DNA from: Pseudomonadota bacterium
GTDB taxonomy: Bacteria; Bdellovibrionota_C; UBA2361; OMII01
NCBI GenBank assembly: GCA_026390555.1
Contig: JAPLFS010000041.1
Coordinates: 1 to 32,086 of the forward strand
DNA: 32,086 nucleotides
Direction of reading: 5' to 3'
Part shown: positions 1 to 8,791 of the stretch, one piece after another
How the letters are laid out: every line of letters begins with the position of its first letter
Numbering within the stretch: the stretch's first letter is position 1
Notes under the pieces: generated by a model
What the model was told of the DNA's origin: nothing
The model's input: only the letters and a program-made list of their open reading frames with translations
Databases searched by the model: none
Made by a program: the position numbers and the translations under genes

Positions 1-1
1 C

Positions 2-475
2 GTGAACTCTTCGATTCGGCCCCGTATGGCTGAACTTGCCAGTGAATACTTGGCTGACCTGACCGATGGGCGCTACTCGGCAGTTGAATTAGCCGAGGAT
101 TTTACCCCTACGGTAGTTGAGGACGGCGAGGCCAAGCGGGTTATTAGTGGGGGAGAGGAGGATATCCTTAACCTCTGTATGCGCATCTCGCTCTCTCATA
201 TGTTGGCAGAGCGGGCCGGACAGAGCTTTTCGCTCTTGATGCTCGATGAGGTCTTTGGCTCCCTCGATGAGGGGCGACGTAGTAACGTACTAGCGTTATT
301 AGAGAAGCTCAGAAGGCGCTTTGAGCAGATAATTATTATTACCCATCTCGATGATATTAAGGATGGTGTGCAGCACCTTATTCAGGTCGAATACGAGGAG
401 TCCTCAGGGACCGCGCAGGTTGTTTCGGCGCAGGATCTAAGTACGGGCGCTCATGAAAGAGCGATCGCTTTATAA
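2..475 (+). CDS. SbcC/Rad50-like ATPase, C-terminal fragment (cut by window edge)
   Basis: This is the C-terminal end (about 157 residues) of an SMC-like ABC ATPase of the SbcC/Rad50 type; the rest lies left of the window. The visible part holds the ABC signature VISGGEEDIL at about residues 47-56, a Walker B strand with its catalytic acid (LLMLDEVFGSLDEG, about 78-91) and the H-loop (IIIITHLDD). This order, with no domain after it, matches the C-terminal half of the split ATPase head of SbcC/Rad50, which works with an SbcD/Mre11 nuclease in double-strand break processing. A GTG at base 2 is in frame, but it would start inside the head domain, so it is not a believable start. The gene ends with TAA and is followed by a 135-base gap. 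RecN or another SMC-like family remains possible because the coiled coil and Walker A cannot be seen. Confidence 0.85.
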   Translation: MNSSIRPRMAELASEYLADLTDGRYSAVELAEDFTPTVVEDGEAKRVISGGEEDILNLCMRISLSHMLAERAGQSFSLLMLDEVFGSLDEGRRSNVLALLEKLRRRFEQIIIITHLDDIKDGVQHLIQVEYEESSGTAQVVSAQDLSTGAHERAIAL

Positions 476-610
476 TCAAACGCAAGTTGAATTTCTGTCG
501 ATGCCGATCTGCGCCGCTTTCTCTATGTAAAATTATGTTCCATAGAACGGTAATTTGGTGCTAGGTTCTTGGACTGTTTGATGCCCAGTTAATACCGGAG
601 CAAATTAGTA

Positions 611-3319
611 GTGGCGCCGTTCATGAATAGAGAGCAACAGGAGCCCCTAGGGGGAGGAGTGGAACAACATACGGAGATACTTTCCAGCGCTCTTCGCACC
701 CCACAGCTCAGCGAGGCTCTCCTTGCAGAGGGATCTCGCAAATTGCTCGAGGCCTTTAAGGCTTCTGAGGGTCAGCGCTACACCCAGGTCTCTCATGAGC
801 TTAGCTACGGCGACTACCTGCGTGAAGTTCTCAAAAGTCCACGCCACCTGATCCGCAATACGTTTCAGTACACGGCCGACGCCATGGAATCGTTCGGAGC
901 CGAGACAAAAACCGTATTGGGGCAGGAGCTCCTAGATTTCAAGCTACGCACCTGGCCGTGGGAGTCCGGGATGGTATGTGACAAGAGAAAGCTTGAGGGA
1001 CAGGAGCCTGCCCTCAATGAGTTCTATCAGCAGATGAGGTTGTTTGGGCGTAGAGAGTTCTCCAACCGGATGTTTATATTTCATGGCCCACCCGGTTCTG
1101 GCAAAACGCGCCTTAACGACACACTCGATGCGATGCTTGAGCATTACTCAGAGCGGGATCCTAATGGTGCGCTCTATCGCTTAATCTGGGTATTTCCAGA
1201 GGAAAGAGCCGCGAAGGCCTTCGGGTTTTCAATGAATCAGCCTAGAAGCGCATACGCTACTGAGGAGGGGAGCGGCCAGGTAGCTCGCATCGTATACAGA
1301 CCGATAGGCAATACCGATCCGCTCTTTCTCCTCTCCGCTTCATGTGACGGCAAGGGGCCGCGTGAGCAACTACTGGCTAACCTTGAAGAACAGGGGAGGC
1401 TGTCGACAGATCTCAACGTTGATTATCTATTGCGTGGGGAGCTAGATACATTCTCAGAGTCGTTACTTGAGACCTTAGTTAGTTTTTATCGGCAGGATTA
1501 TATAGCCAGAGGTCTTAACCAGCAGGATCGATCGGAGAGTACGATACTTGATGAGGTACTAAATCGGCACGTGCGTGTTGAGCGTTATACCCTCTCGTGT
1601 AGACAGGGTAGAGGGCTCTGCTCCATCTGGGGGAGCGCCAATCGAGATGCTGACATAGAGCAGTTTTATGATTCCTATGCGCCGCCACCTGAGGAGGTTC
1701 GCGCAGCAGAGAGAGATCTCCATATACCAACTAGCTTTATGCTTCGTGCCAATCGTGGGCACCTGCATTTCTCGGATCTATTTCGTCCAAATGAGCGTGA
1801 TAGGGGTGGGGACGATATTTCGCACATGAATCACCTCCTAAACGAGATCGAATCTGGACACACCCAGATCTTTTCGCTTAGGCAGGCTGCCGCAATTAAG
1901 ACAGAGAAGGTGAATGTTCTCCTTAGAGCAGACGCCAACGATGATCTGATTATGATGAAGAGTGGCGCCAATGGTTGGGACTCTCTGGTGCGTCGACTAC
2001 AGTTCATTACGGTTCCGCATATTACGCGCTACCTCTCTGAGGCCGCGGCGCAACGGGATTTCTTTAGAACTATAGTCGGAACGGATCGGGTAATCTGTCC
2101 ACATGTACTTGATGCTGTCGCGTTGTTCGTAACGGCATCGAGACTTCTGAAGCCGAATCCGACAAGCTATAGCGATGTGCATGAGAGGATGCCTGGAATT
2201 CTAGCGCGTATGAGCGTCGTTGAAAAAGCGCTGCTTTTGCAGGAGCCGAGAGACGGAGTTAAAAACGAGCTTAATATGCTCAAGTCAGAGGAGAGCGCCA
2301 AATGGCATCAGGACGATCTAGTTCTTCTAAAGAAATTCCTGCCAAAGATAGCAGATGAATATATGTACGGGGTCGGTGAGACTAGATTCTCGCTCTATGA
2401 TGGTGGTTTCGGAGTCTCAACGGCAAATGCACAGGATCTGCTGCGCAAGATGGCGGTTTTTAGACAGGGTGAGCCAATTACTGTGATTGAGGTGATAGAG
2501 GTGCTTAAGCAGCATCAAGATAAGTTCCCATATTACGAGAAGATCGAGGAGTCGAAGCGTCAGTATGCACGACGACTGCTCGATGATAAAAAACAGGAGG
2601 CATCCCGACTTGGCAGGACGATGAATTATAAGGAAACGCAGGAGGCTCTTAAGGAGATCATGAGCCGTGTTGAGAAGGAGTTTCCTATTCCGTCACCTGA
2701 TTCGATCGTTAAAGAGATCGTTTCTTACGCTAAGCGTATGGTTCAAGATGATTTTTATGCGGCTATGGGTATTGCAAGTGAGGAGCAGAGCAAACTCTCG
2801 ATCCGGCGCTATCTGGCACATGCGCGAGTCTCAATTGGGCAGGCTCCACTTGAGGTTGAGCAGCAGTACCGAGTCAATGATCGCGAGCGCGGACATAACG
2901 AGGAACTTCTCCAGGATTTTGAGGACAAGGTCGTAAAGAACGAAAACCTCTCGACACCAGAGAAGCGCCAAGAATACAGAAAGCATCTGTTTGAGCAGAT
3001 CGGTAACTGGCAAGCTGAGAATCCACAGGAAAGCGTTGTTACTAATTATGAGAACATCTTCGGAGAGCTTGTAGAGGGAATGAGGGTTGTTCGGAAAGAG
3101 ATGCTTGAAAAGCCACTTCATGAGTTCGAACAGATGACAAGGGAGTATGCAGACGATCCATTAAAGGTCAGAAAAGATTTAGATGGTAAGGAAGATGAGC
3201 GCCGTAGAGCACAGCGCTGGGTTAAAGCCATTAAGGCGCTTGAAGATACCCTTAAATATCCGAGGGAAGAGCGTTGGGAAACTATTCGCAAGCATCTTGA
3301 GTGGGCGGTTAAGAAGTAG
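611..3319 (+). CDS. PrkA-family serine kinase/AAA protein, long divergent paralogue
   Basis: This 902-residue protein belongs to the PrkA family (AAA-like N-terminal domain followed by a kinase-like C-terminal domain; E. coli YeaG, B. subtilis PrkA). A clear P-loop, GPPGSGKT, lies at residues 159-166 after a conserved-looking N-terminal block. The usual length is about 630-650 residues. The extra sequence here is mainly in the C-terminal half, which is rich in charged helical stretches (about 640-900). The GTG at 611 is chosen because GGAG lies 10 bases upstream; an ATG at 623 is the alternative. It is the first gene of a five-gene run, with spoVR starting 5 bases after its stop. Family members act in starvation and stationary-phase stress responses with YeaH and YcgB/SpoVR. 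It differs from the second PrkA at 6167 (P-loop GPVGSSKS) and is probably an ancient duplicate with its own role. Confidence 0.85.
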   Translation: MAPFMNREQQEPLGGGVEQHTEILSSALRTPQLSEALLAEGSRKLLEAFKASEGQRYTQVSHELSYGDYLREVLKSPRHLIRNTFQYTADAMESFGAETKTVLGQELLDFKLRTWPWESGMVCDKRKLEGQEPALNEFYQQMRLFGRREFSNRMFIFHGPPGSGKTRLNDTLDAMLEHYSERDPNGALYRLIWVFPEERAAKAFGFSMNQPRSAYATEEGSGQVARIVYRPIGNTDPLFLLSASCDGKGPREQLLANLEEQGRLSTDLNVDYLLRGELDTFSESLLETLVSFYRQDYIARGLNQQDRSESTILDEVLNRHVRVERYTLSCRQGRGLCSIWGSANRDADIEQFYDSYAPPPEEVRAAERDLHIPTSFMLRANRGHLHFSDLFRPNERDRGGDDISHMNHLLNEIESGHTQIFSLRQAAAIKTEKVNVLLRADANDDLIMMKSGANGWDSLVRRLQFITVPHITRYLSEAAAQRDFFRTIVGTDRVICPHVLDAVALFVTASRLLKPNPTSYSDVHERMPGILARMSVVEKALLLQEPRDGVKNELNMLKSEESAKWHQDDLVLLKKFLPKIADEYMYGVGETRFSLYDGGFGVSTANAQDLLRKMAVFRQGEPITVIEVIEVLKQHQDKFPYYEKIEESKRQYARRLLDDKKQEASRLGRTMNYKETQEALKEIMSRVEKEFPIPSPDSIVKEIVSYAKRMVQDDFYAAMGIASEEQSKLSIRRYLAHARVSIGQAPLEVEQQYRVNDRERGHNEELLQDFEDKVVKNENLSTPEKRQEYRKHLFEQIGNWQAENPQESVVTNYENIFGELVEGMRVVRKEMLEKPLHEFEQMTREYADDPLKVRKDLDGKEDERRRAQRWVKAIKALEDTLKYPREERWETIRKHLEWAVKK

Positions 3320-3324
3320 GCAGT

Positions 3325-4971
3325 ATGAGCGATCTAGAGCACAACGCGGCAAAAAACAATGACGTTCCATCCTTAGATACAGAGGCTTTTCGCCGTCACA
3401 AGATAACGGTGCACGAGTTTGCCGGCTCTCGTGGAGCACAGGAGCGGCTTATTCAGGGGTGGAAGAACGAGATTGAGGAGATCGTAAAGAGTATCTGCCC
3501 CCTTGATTTCTTTCCGCAGGAGTTCGTTGTTGTCAATTGGAAGCAGTTGCAGGTAATCCTTGCTCGTGAGGGCTTTCCTAAACGGTATGAGCACTGGCGT
3601 TTCGGCCAAAACTACGAGAGTCAGTCAGTACGAGATAGCTATGGACTGGGCCGAACCTATGAGCTGGTTATCAACACAGACCCCTGCATCGCCTACCTGC
3701 TCGACTCTAATTCGGTGCAGGAGACCAGAACGGTCATGGCGCATGTTTATTTCCATAATATATTCTTTAAGCATAACGCATATTTCAAGGCTACTGATCG
3801 ACGCATGCTCGACAAGATGGGGGATCATGCAGAGCGCATCAAACGCTACCAAGAGGAGCATGGTCCGCTAGTTGTAGAGAGCTTTCTCGATAACTGTCTA
3901 TCGCTAGACAACCTAATTGACGTGCATTCAGTTGCGCTGCGTAGAGCTAGTAACGAGGTAGTGCAGCGATCCACCCTTGAGCGCAGAGCGCTGGATCCTA
4001 TTAAGCCGGCGCGCTTTGATGTGCCGGAATATCTTGATCGATATGTGAATCCACCTGAAGTGTTGCGCGCGCAGGTTGAACGGGAGACAAAGGAACGTGA
4101 CCAGAGGCTTAAGAGGCTTCCACCAGAGCCGGAGCAGGATATTCTACTCTTTTTAATGACGCATGCGCCGCTTGATCCGTGGCAGCAGGATGTGCTCTCT
4201 ATGGTTCGTAATGAGTCGTACTACTTCGCGCCACAACGCATGACCAAGATTATGAATGAAGGGTGGGCGAGCTATTGGCACTCTAAATGTATGACTGAAC
4301 ACCTTTTACCACGCTATCCATCTGAGACGGTAGACTACTGCGATTTTAACTCTTCCGTATTGCAGCCGTGGGGCAAGAGTATAAATCCATATCGTCTCGG
4401 TGTGCGACTATTGCGCGACATCGAAGAGCGTTGGGATAAGGGCAAGTTCGGCCATGAGTGGGATGATTGTCGGGATATGGAGGCTCGGCACAACTGGGAC
4501 AAGAAAATTGGCTTAGGGCAGGAAGAGATCCTGCGTGCCATGATTACACACAACGACCTAACATTTATCTACCATTATTTAACCCCTGAATTCTGTGCTG
4601 AGAATAAGCTTCATACCTATGAGCATGATAATGAGGGGGATGCCTATGTATCATCAGAGGAGTTTGATGATGTACGTTCGATGCTGGCGCGCTCATTAAT
4701 GAATCTTGGAGAGCCGAAGCTCGCCGTAGTCGATGCAAATCATGCCAATAGAGGCGAGCTCGTTATTCTTCATAGCTTCGACGGACAGGAGTTAAACCGC
4801 GGCCTTGCTGAGCCAACCTGTAAGAATCTGCAGAGGATATGGACCCGTCCGGTACACGTGCTGACGCAGGATAAGGATGGGACTAGGCGTAGAATAAGTT
4901 ATGACGGTAAAACACTTAGCTCACAAAAAGCTTCGGATGATTATCAAGGGTACTTTGAGAGGATAGGGTAG
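3325..4971 (+). CDS. spoVR: SpoVR/YcgB family protein
   Basis: A 548-residue protein of the SpoVR family (B. subtilis SpoVR, E. coli YcgB); the biochemical role is not established. Family features seen are the N-terminal block RYEHWRFGQNYE (about 88-99), the TYELVINTDP stretch (about 111-120), the MAHVYFHNIFFKHN block (about 138-151) and the EGWASYWH motif at 312-319, whose Glu and His residues suggest a metal or catalytic site. The length is close to the usual 470-510 with modest extra. It sits between the first prkA (5-base gap) and yeaH (8-base gap), an arrangement known from many proteobacteria and consistent with a shared function with PrkA and YeaH. In spore formers the family affects the spore cortex, but this module also occurs in non-sporulating bacteria, so no sporulation should be inferred. 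Confidence 0.93.
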   Translation: MSDLEHNAAKNNDVPSLDTEAFRRHKITVHEFAGSRGAQERLIQGWKNEIEEIVKSICPLDFFPQEFVVVNWKQLQVILAREGFPKRYEHWRFGQNYESQSVRDSYGLGRTYELVINTDPCIAYLLDSNSVQETRTVMAHVYFHNIFFKHNAYFKATDRRMLDKMGDHAERIKRYQEEHGPLVVESFLDNCLSLDNLIDVHSVALRRASNEVVQRSTLERRALDPIKPARFDVPEYLDRYVNPPEVLRAQVERETKERDQRLKRLPPEPEQDILLFLMTHAPLDPWQQDVLSMVRNESYYFAPQRMTKIMNEGWASYWHSKCMTEHLLPRYPSETVDYCDFNSSVLQPWGKSINPYRLGVRLLRDIEERWDKGKFGHEWDDCRDMEARHNWDKKIGLGQEEILRAMITHNDLTFIYHYLTPEFCAENKLHTYEHDNEGDAYVSSEEFDDVRSMLARSLMNLGEPKLAVVDANHANRGELVILHSFDGQELNRGLAEPTCKNLQRIWTRPVHVLTQDKDGTRRRISYDGKTLSSQKASDDYQGYFERIG

Positions 4972-4979
4972 GAGGTATT

Positions 4980-6134
4980 ATGACGCTCGATCCAAGTCAT
5001 TCTAAATCTAGGCAGACCGCTATTGAGCAACAGTCCTTCTCTCTGGAGACCGCTTCACTTGGTATTGAGCCCGATGTAAAGCGCTTTCGGGATATAGTTA
5101 AAGGCAAGGTTCGAGAGGATCTCACCGAATACATCACAAGTGATGAGATCATAGCCCAGCATGGGAACGATATGATCTCAGTACCTGTTAAAGAGATAAC
5201 CATCCCCCGTTTCATCTTCGGCGCAAATGATAAGGGAGTTGGAGAGGGAGAAGGAGAGGATGGTGATGGCCCTGGTGGCAGGCGAGGAGGTACAGGTGAG
5301 GGAAAACATCTTCGTGAGGAGAAGTTCCATATAGAGGAGTTGGCAGACCTACTTGGAGAAGAGCTTAAGCTGCCACGCATTAAGCCCAGGCTTACCTCTG
5401 GACTGGAGGATGCAGTTCCACGTTACGAGGGGATCTCGCGGCGCGGGCCCCCTGCACTTAGGGACCATAAGAGAACCTTTAAAGAGGCTCTCAAGCGTGC
5501 GGTAGCTGAGGAGAGCTATGACGATAAAGATCCAAATATAGTTCCGATCAAGGATGATTTTCGATATCGGAGTGCGCGGCTAAAACCACGCCCCAAAACT
5601 AATGCTGTGATCTTCTACGTGATCGATGTCTCTGGTTCTATGGGAGAGGAAGAGAAGTCGTTGGCGCGCAACACAGCTTTCTGGACAGACGCCTGGATTG
5701 ATCGACAATACCAGGGGACAGAGAAGTGCTATATAATTCATGATGTTTCGGCTAAGGTTGTTGACCGAGATACATTCTTTACAACGCGTGAGTCTGGTGG
5801 AACCGTGATCTCCTCGGCCTATCAACTCGCCAAAGAGCAGATGTTTGGCAGGTTCTCTCCCGATGAATGGAATATCTACCTTTTTCATTTCTCGGATGGT
5901 GATAATAGCTCGCCAGCAGATAGTCAGAAGGCACTTGATTTGCTCAAGCAGGACATCCTTCCCTATGTTAACTTATTCGGATATGTGGAGATCGGCGCAA
6001 GCCGTACCGGTGGAGGATTTATTGAGTTTCTTCAGCCGCACCTGCAAGATCAGGAGGCTGCCGTACTCACTCATATGGGAGACCGTAACGATATTATCCC
6101 GGTAATAAAGGATCTGTTAGGAACTGGACGGTAA
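4980..6134 (+). CDS. yeaH: YeaH/DUF444 family protein with VWA-like domain
   Basis: A 384-residue DUF444 (YeaH/YhbH) protein, the standard partner of PrkA. A VWA-like domain occupies the C-terminal half (about 205-384) and carries a MIDAS-type motif, DVSGSMG, at residues 216-222, which would bind a divalent cation. The N-terminal half holds the family stretch ITIPRFIFG followed by a Gly/Glu/Asp-rich linker (about 86-108). The start at 4980 has a strong ribosome binding site, GGAGGT, that overlaps the stop codon of spoVR, so translation is probably coupled. E. coli YeaH acts with the kinase YeaG in adaptation to sustained nitrogen starvation. The gene's place between two different PrkA homologues suggests that it may serve as adaptor for both. 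Confidence 0.95.
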   Translation: MTLDPSHSKSRQTAIEQQSFSLETASLGIEPDVKRFRDIVKGKVREDLTEYITSDEIIAQHGNDMISVPVKEITIPRFIFGANDKGVGEGEGEDGDGPGGRRGGTGEGKHLREEKFHIEELADLLGEELKLPRIKPRLTSGLEDAVPRYEGISRRGPPALRDHKRTFKEALKRAVAEESYDDKDPNIVPIKDDFRYRSARLKPRPKTNAVIFYVIDVSGSMGEEEKSLARNTAFWTDAWIDRQYQGTEKCYIIHDVSAKVVDRDTFFTTRESGGTVISSAYQLAKEQMFGRFSPDEWNIYLFHFSDGDNSSPADSQKALDLLKQDILPYVNLFGYVEIGASRTGGGFIEFLQPHLQDQEAAVLTHMGDRNDIIPVIKDLLGTGR

Positions 6135-6166
6135 GAGAATTTGTGTAGGAAAGTAATAAGGTAGTT

Positions 6167-8311
6167 ATGAATACAGAGCAACAAGCAGCATTCGCACGCA
6201 ACTCGGACCCCGTACAGGCTAAATTCGGGACAACGCAAGCAGAGATTCGCAATATCTTTCAGCGCACCGAGTTGCAGCGCCAGTACAAAGATCTGAACTG
6301 GATCGGCACCTTCGATGATTACCTGAAAGTTGCAACAGCCAATCCAACCGTTACGGACAACGCCTTCCAGAGGGTGCATGCGATGATTATGTCGTACGGC
6401 GCCGAGAAGTACTCACTAGGCGGGCGCGAGTATACTCGCTTTAAGTTTTTTGATGATCCACTAGGTGCTGGAAATGATGCCGTATTCGGCCTAGATGACA
6501 AGCTAATGAAGCTTGTGGAGTTGTTTGAAGCAGCAGCTAAGAGCTATGGACCTCAGAAGCGCCTATTTCTTATGCTTGGACCGGTTGGCTCCTCAAAGAG
6601 TACCGTCGCTAGGCTACTTAAGCGCGGGGCTGAGCACTATTCATTAACGCCCCAGGGTGCGGTGTATACCTTTGGTTTCTCAGAGGAGCCAGTCAGACTA
6701 GAGAACGCGCAGAAGAGTTTGGATAACCTAGGAAAGATTAATAAAGATCAGGTTGCATGGTCTCCGATGAACGTAGAACCACTCAGTCTTATCCCCAAAC
6801 ATTTACGAAGTGAGTTTCTGGCAGCTCTTAATCAGAGCATCCCAGTAGGGGCACCTAAGATACAGATTAACGGAGGGCTTGATCCCGCAAGTCGATTTCA
6901 GTTGCGCGAGTTGCTTGAGAAGTACGATGGCAACTATGATCGGGTGTTCGATCACGTGGTCGTTAAACGACTAGCTATCTCCGAGGAGGATAGAACCGGC
7001 ATTACTACCTTTCAACCAAAGGACCCCAAGAGCCAAGATTCAACGGAGTTAACAGGTGATATAAATTACCGTAAACTTGCTAAGTACGGCTCGGACTCAG
7101 ATCCACGCGCGTTCAGCTTTGATGGAGAGCTGTGTTGTGCGAATCGTGGCATCGCTGAGTTTATCGAGGTGCTTAAGCTAGAGAGAGAGTTTCTCTATGA
7201 GCTTCTTACCGCAACGCAGGAGCGGGTAATTAAGCCTAAGAAGTTCCCTCAAACGGAGATAGATCTAGTGTTACTTGGGCACACTAACGAAGCTGAATAT
7301 GAGAAGCTTCAAGCGGACCGATTCCAGGAGGCGCTACGAGACCGCTCTCTAAAGATAGATATCCCGTACGTACTGACCCTTTCGAATGAGAGGAAGATCT
7401 ACGAGAAGGACTTCACCTCAGAGAAGGTTGATCGTCATATTGCTCCGCACACTATCGAGGTAGCAGCGATGTTCGCTGTGTGTTCGCGACTAGATGAGCC
7501 GAAGAAGTCCGGCATGACTCTTCTACAGAAAATGCGGCTTTATAACGGCGAATCTGTCGCGGGCTATACCGAACAAACTGTGCGTGAGATTCAGGACGAG
7601 GCTCCGCGTGAGGGGCATCGCGGCATCTCGCCCCGCTTTATTCAGGACTGCCTGAGCGCTTGCCTAGTGCGTGATACAGAGGAATCACGGCGATTCTTGA
7701 GCCCCTTCATGTTGCTTAATGTGCTGCGTGAAAGGCTTCCAGAGAATCCGCACGTTACCTCGGATGATGAGCGTAAGAGGCTTTCAGCGATCCTTGATAA
7801 GGTTGAGCAGGAGTATAAGGATATCGTCAAGAAAGAGGTGCAGCTCGCCATCGCTGGTGATGTAAAGGCCCTTGAAACGATGGGTCAGAAGTATGTGGAG
7901 AATATCTCGGCCTATCAGAGAAAACAGAAGGTAGAGAATCGCCTTACCAGGGGGCTTGATGAACCGGATGAGAAGTTTATGCGCTCGATTGAGGAGAAGA
8001 TCGGGATTGCGGCAGCCGCCAAGGATGACTTCCGTCGTGAGATCTTGCAGACGATCGGTGGTATGGCGGCGGCAGGGCGCAAGTTTAATCCGCTCGACAA
8101 CGATCGGCTTCGCGAAGCGCTTGAGAAGAAGTTGTTCGATGATACCAAGGATACCATTCAGATTAAGCAGTTCGTCTCAGTTGTTCAACATGATGACGAA
8201 CAGCAACAGAAGTTTGATACCCTAAAGGAGCGTCTTATTAAGCGCTTTGGCTATAACGATGATAGCGCAACTGAGGCGCTTAAGTTTGTTGCGAGTATCT
8301 TGGCGCGCTAA
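6167..8311 (+). CDS. prkA: PrkA-family serine protein kinase (canonical-type copy)
   Basis: A 714-residue PrkA homologue, nearer the usual family length (631-644) than the paralogue at 611. The N-terminal PrkA AAA domain carries the P-loop GPVGSSKS at 138-145, matching the GPVG(G/S)(G/S)KS form of YeaG. The block EFLYELLTATQE (about 341-352) and the GHTNEAEYEKL stretch (about 368-378) are typical of the family. The C-terminal third is helical and charged, as expected of the PrkA kinase-like domain. The start is supported by AAGG 5 bases upstream of the ATG. It lies 32 bases after yeaH and probably belongs to the same transcript. Two PrkA proteins in one operon suggest a hetero-oligomer or a kinase/regulator pair; that is inference. 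Some family members have been reported to act as AAA proteases, so kinase activity should not be assumed. Confidence 0.93.
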   Translation: MNTEQQAAFARNSDPVQAKFGTTQAEIRNIFQRTELQRQYKDLNWIGTFDDYLKVATANPTVTDNAFQRVHAMIMSYGAEKYSLGGREYTRFKFFDDPLGAGNDAVFGLDDKLMKLVELFEAAAKSYGPQKRLFLMLGPVGSSKSTVARLLKRGAEHYSLTPQGAVYTFGFSEEPVRLENAQKSLDNLGKINKDQVAWSPMNVEPLSLIPKHLRSEFLAALNQSIPVGAPKIQINGGLDPASRFQLRELLEKYDGNYDRVFDHVVVKRLAISEEDRTGITTFQPKDPKSQDSTELTGDINYRKLAKYGSDSDPRAFSFDGELCCANRGIAEFIEVLKLEREFLYELLTATQERVIKPKKFPQTEIDLVLLGHTNEAEYEKLQADRFQEALRDRSLKIDIPYVLTLSNERKIYEKDFTSEKVDRHIAPHTIEVAAMFAVCSRLDEPKKSGMTLLQKMRLYNGESVAGYTEQTVREIQDEAPREGHRGISPRFIQDCLSACLVRDTEESRRFLSPFMLLNVLRERLPENPHVTSDDERKRLSAILDKVEQEYKDIVKKEVQLAIAGDVKALETMGQKYVENISAYQRKQKVENRLTRGLDEPDEKFMRSIEEKIGIAAAAKDDFRREILQTIGGMAAAGRKFNPLDNDRLREALEKKLFDDTKDTIQIKQFVSVVQHDDEQQQKFDTLKERLIKRFGYNDDSATEALKFVASILAR

Positions 8312-8340
8312 AGGGCCGTAAATAAAAGATGGAAGGTGGT

Positions 8341-8694
8341 ATGACACAGGCAGATGATACGATATTTATGAAGATAGTAAGGGGCGAGATCCCGGCGCAG
8401 ATCCTTTATGAGAGTGATAATGTGCTTGCTTTTAGGGATATAAACCCTGTAGCACCCTCGCATATATTGGTGATCCCAAAGCGCGCCATTACGAACCTGG
8501 CTGCGGCTGAGTCAAGCGATAAGGAGCTGCTTGGAGAGCTGCTGCTCGCCGCGGCAGAGGTCGCTCGTCAGGAGGGGCTTGCAGACGGGGGTTACCGGGT
8601 TGTGACTAATATAGGCGCTAACGGTGGTCAGACCGTCCCGCACCTGCACCTACATATAGTTGGGGGGCGGCCCTTTCACTGGCCGCCGGGATAA
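8341..8694 (+). CDS. hinT: HinT-type histidine triad hydrolase
   Basis: A small cytoplasmic HIT-superfamily protein of about 117 residues. The C-terminal catalytic signature is complete: HLHLHIVGGRPFHWPPG, with the three triad histidines spaced H-x-H-x-H and the tail HWPPG typical of the HINT (PKCI) branch. HINT proteins hydrolyse nucleoside phosphoramidates such as AMP-lysine; the physiological role in bacteria is unclear. GGAAGG at 8331-8336 lies 4 bases before the ATG at 8341. An in-frame ATG at 8329 would add MEGG and would itself overlap that site, so 8341 is preferred, though only weakly. The gene follows prkA by about 30 bases and is probably the last gene of the stress operon, since a hairpin follows before the fatty-acyl genes. 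Confidence 0.9.
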   Translation: MTQADDTIFMKIVRGEIPAQILYESDNVLAFRDINPVAPSHILVIPKRAITNLAAAESSDKELLGELLLAAAEVARQEGLADGGYRVVTNIGANGGQTVPHLHLHIVGGRPFHWPPG

Positions 8695-8731
8695 TAGCCC
8701 AGGTTGCTCATCAAATCGCAGTAGCAGGAGT

Positions 8732-8791
8732 ATGAAAACAGGGGTAATCTACCCCCTAATAGCTATTTTCACGGCGATAAAATTCATATGA
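8732..8791 (+). CDS. Possible 19-residue hydrophobic leader peptide coupled to the hydratase gene
   Basis: An ATG at 8732 opens a 19-codon frame (MKTGVIYPLIAIFTAIKFI) whose TGA (8789-8791) overlaps the ATG of the hydratase gene (8788-8790) as ATGA. The hydratase has no visible Shine-Dalgarno sequence of its own, so coupling through this frame is attractive. Against it, the AGGAG before the leader ATG is only one base away, which is too close for efficient initiation. The peptide would be hydrophobic. A hairpin (GGGGTA/TACCCC, 8741-8755) lies inside the frame. This is a proposal from position only; chance is a real alternative. Confidence 0.25.
   Translation: MKTGVIYPLIAIFTAIKFI
8734..8770 (+). 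terminator. Hairpin between the stress operon and the acyl-CoA operon
   Basis: GGGGTA (8741-8746) and TACCCC (8750-8755) form a 6-bp stem with a 3-base loop. GAAAA (8734-8738) and TTTTC (8766-8770) can add an outer stem. The stretch after the inner stem ends in TATTTTC, a weak U-tract. It may be a terminator for the operon ending at 8694 or an attenuator for the downstream genes. Confidence 0.35.

Noticed and set aside
476-610. Promoter for the prkA operon in the 135-base gap
   Set aside because: TTGGAC and TAATAC are present but only 15 bases apart, and no sigma-54 or other motif is convincing, so no feature is listed.
4997-5380. A 127-codon antisense frame inside yeaH
   Set aside because: It mirrors the Gly/Glu-rich linker of YeaH as Ser/Pro-rich sequence and has no start signal; it is a shadow of the real gene.
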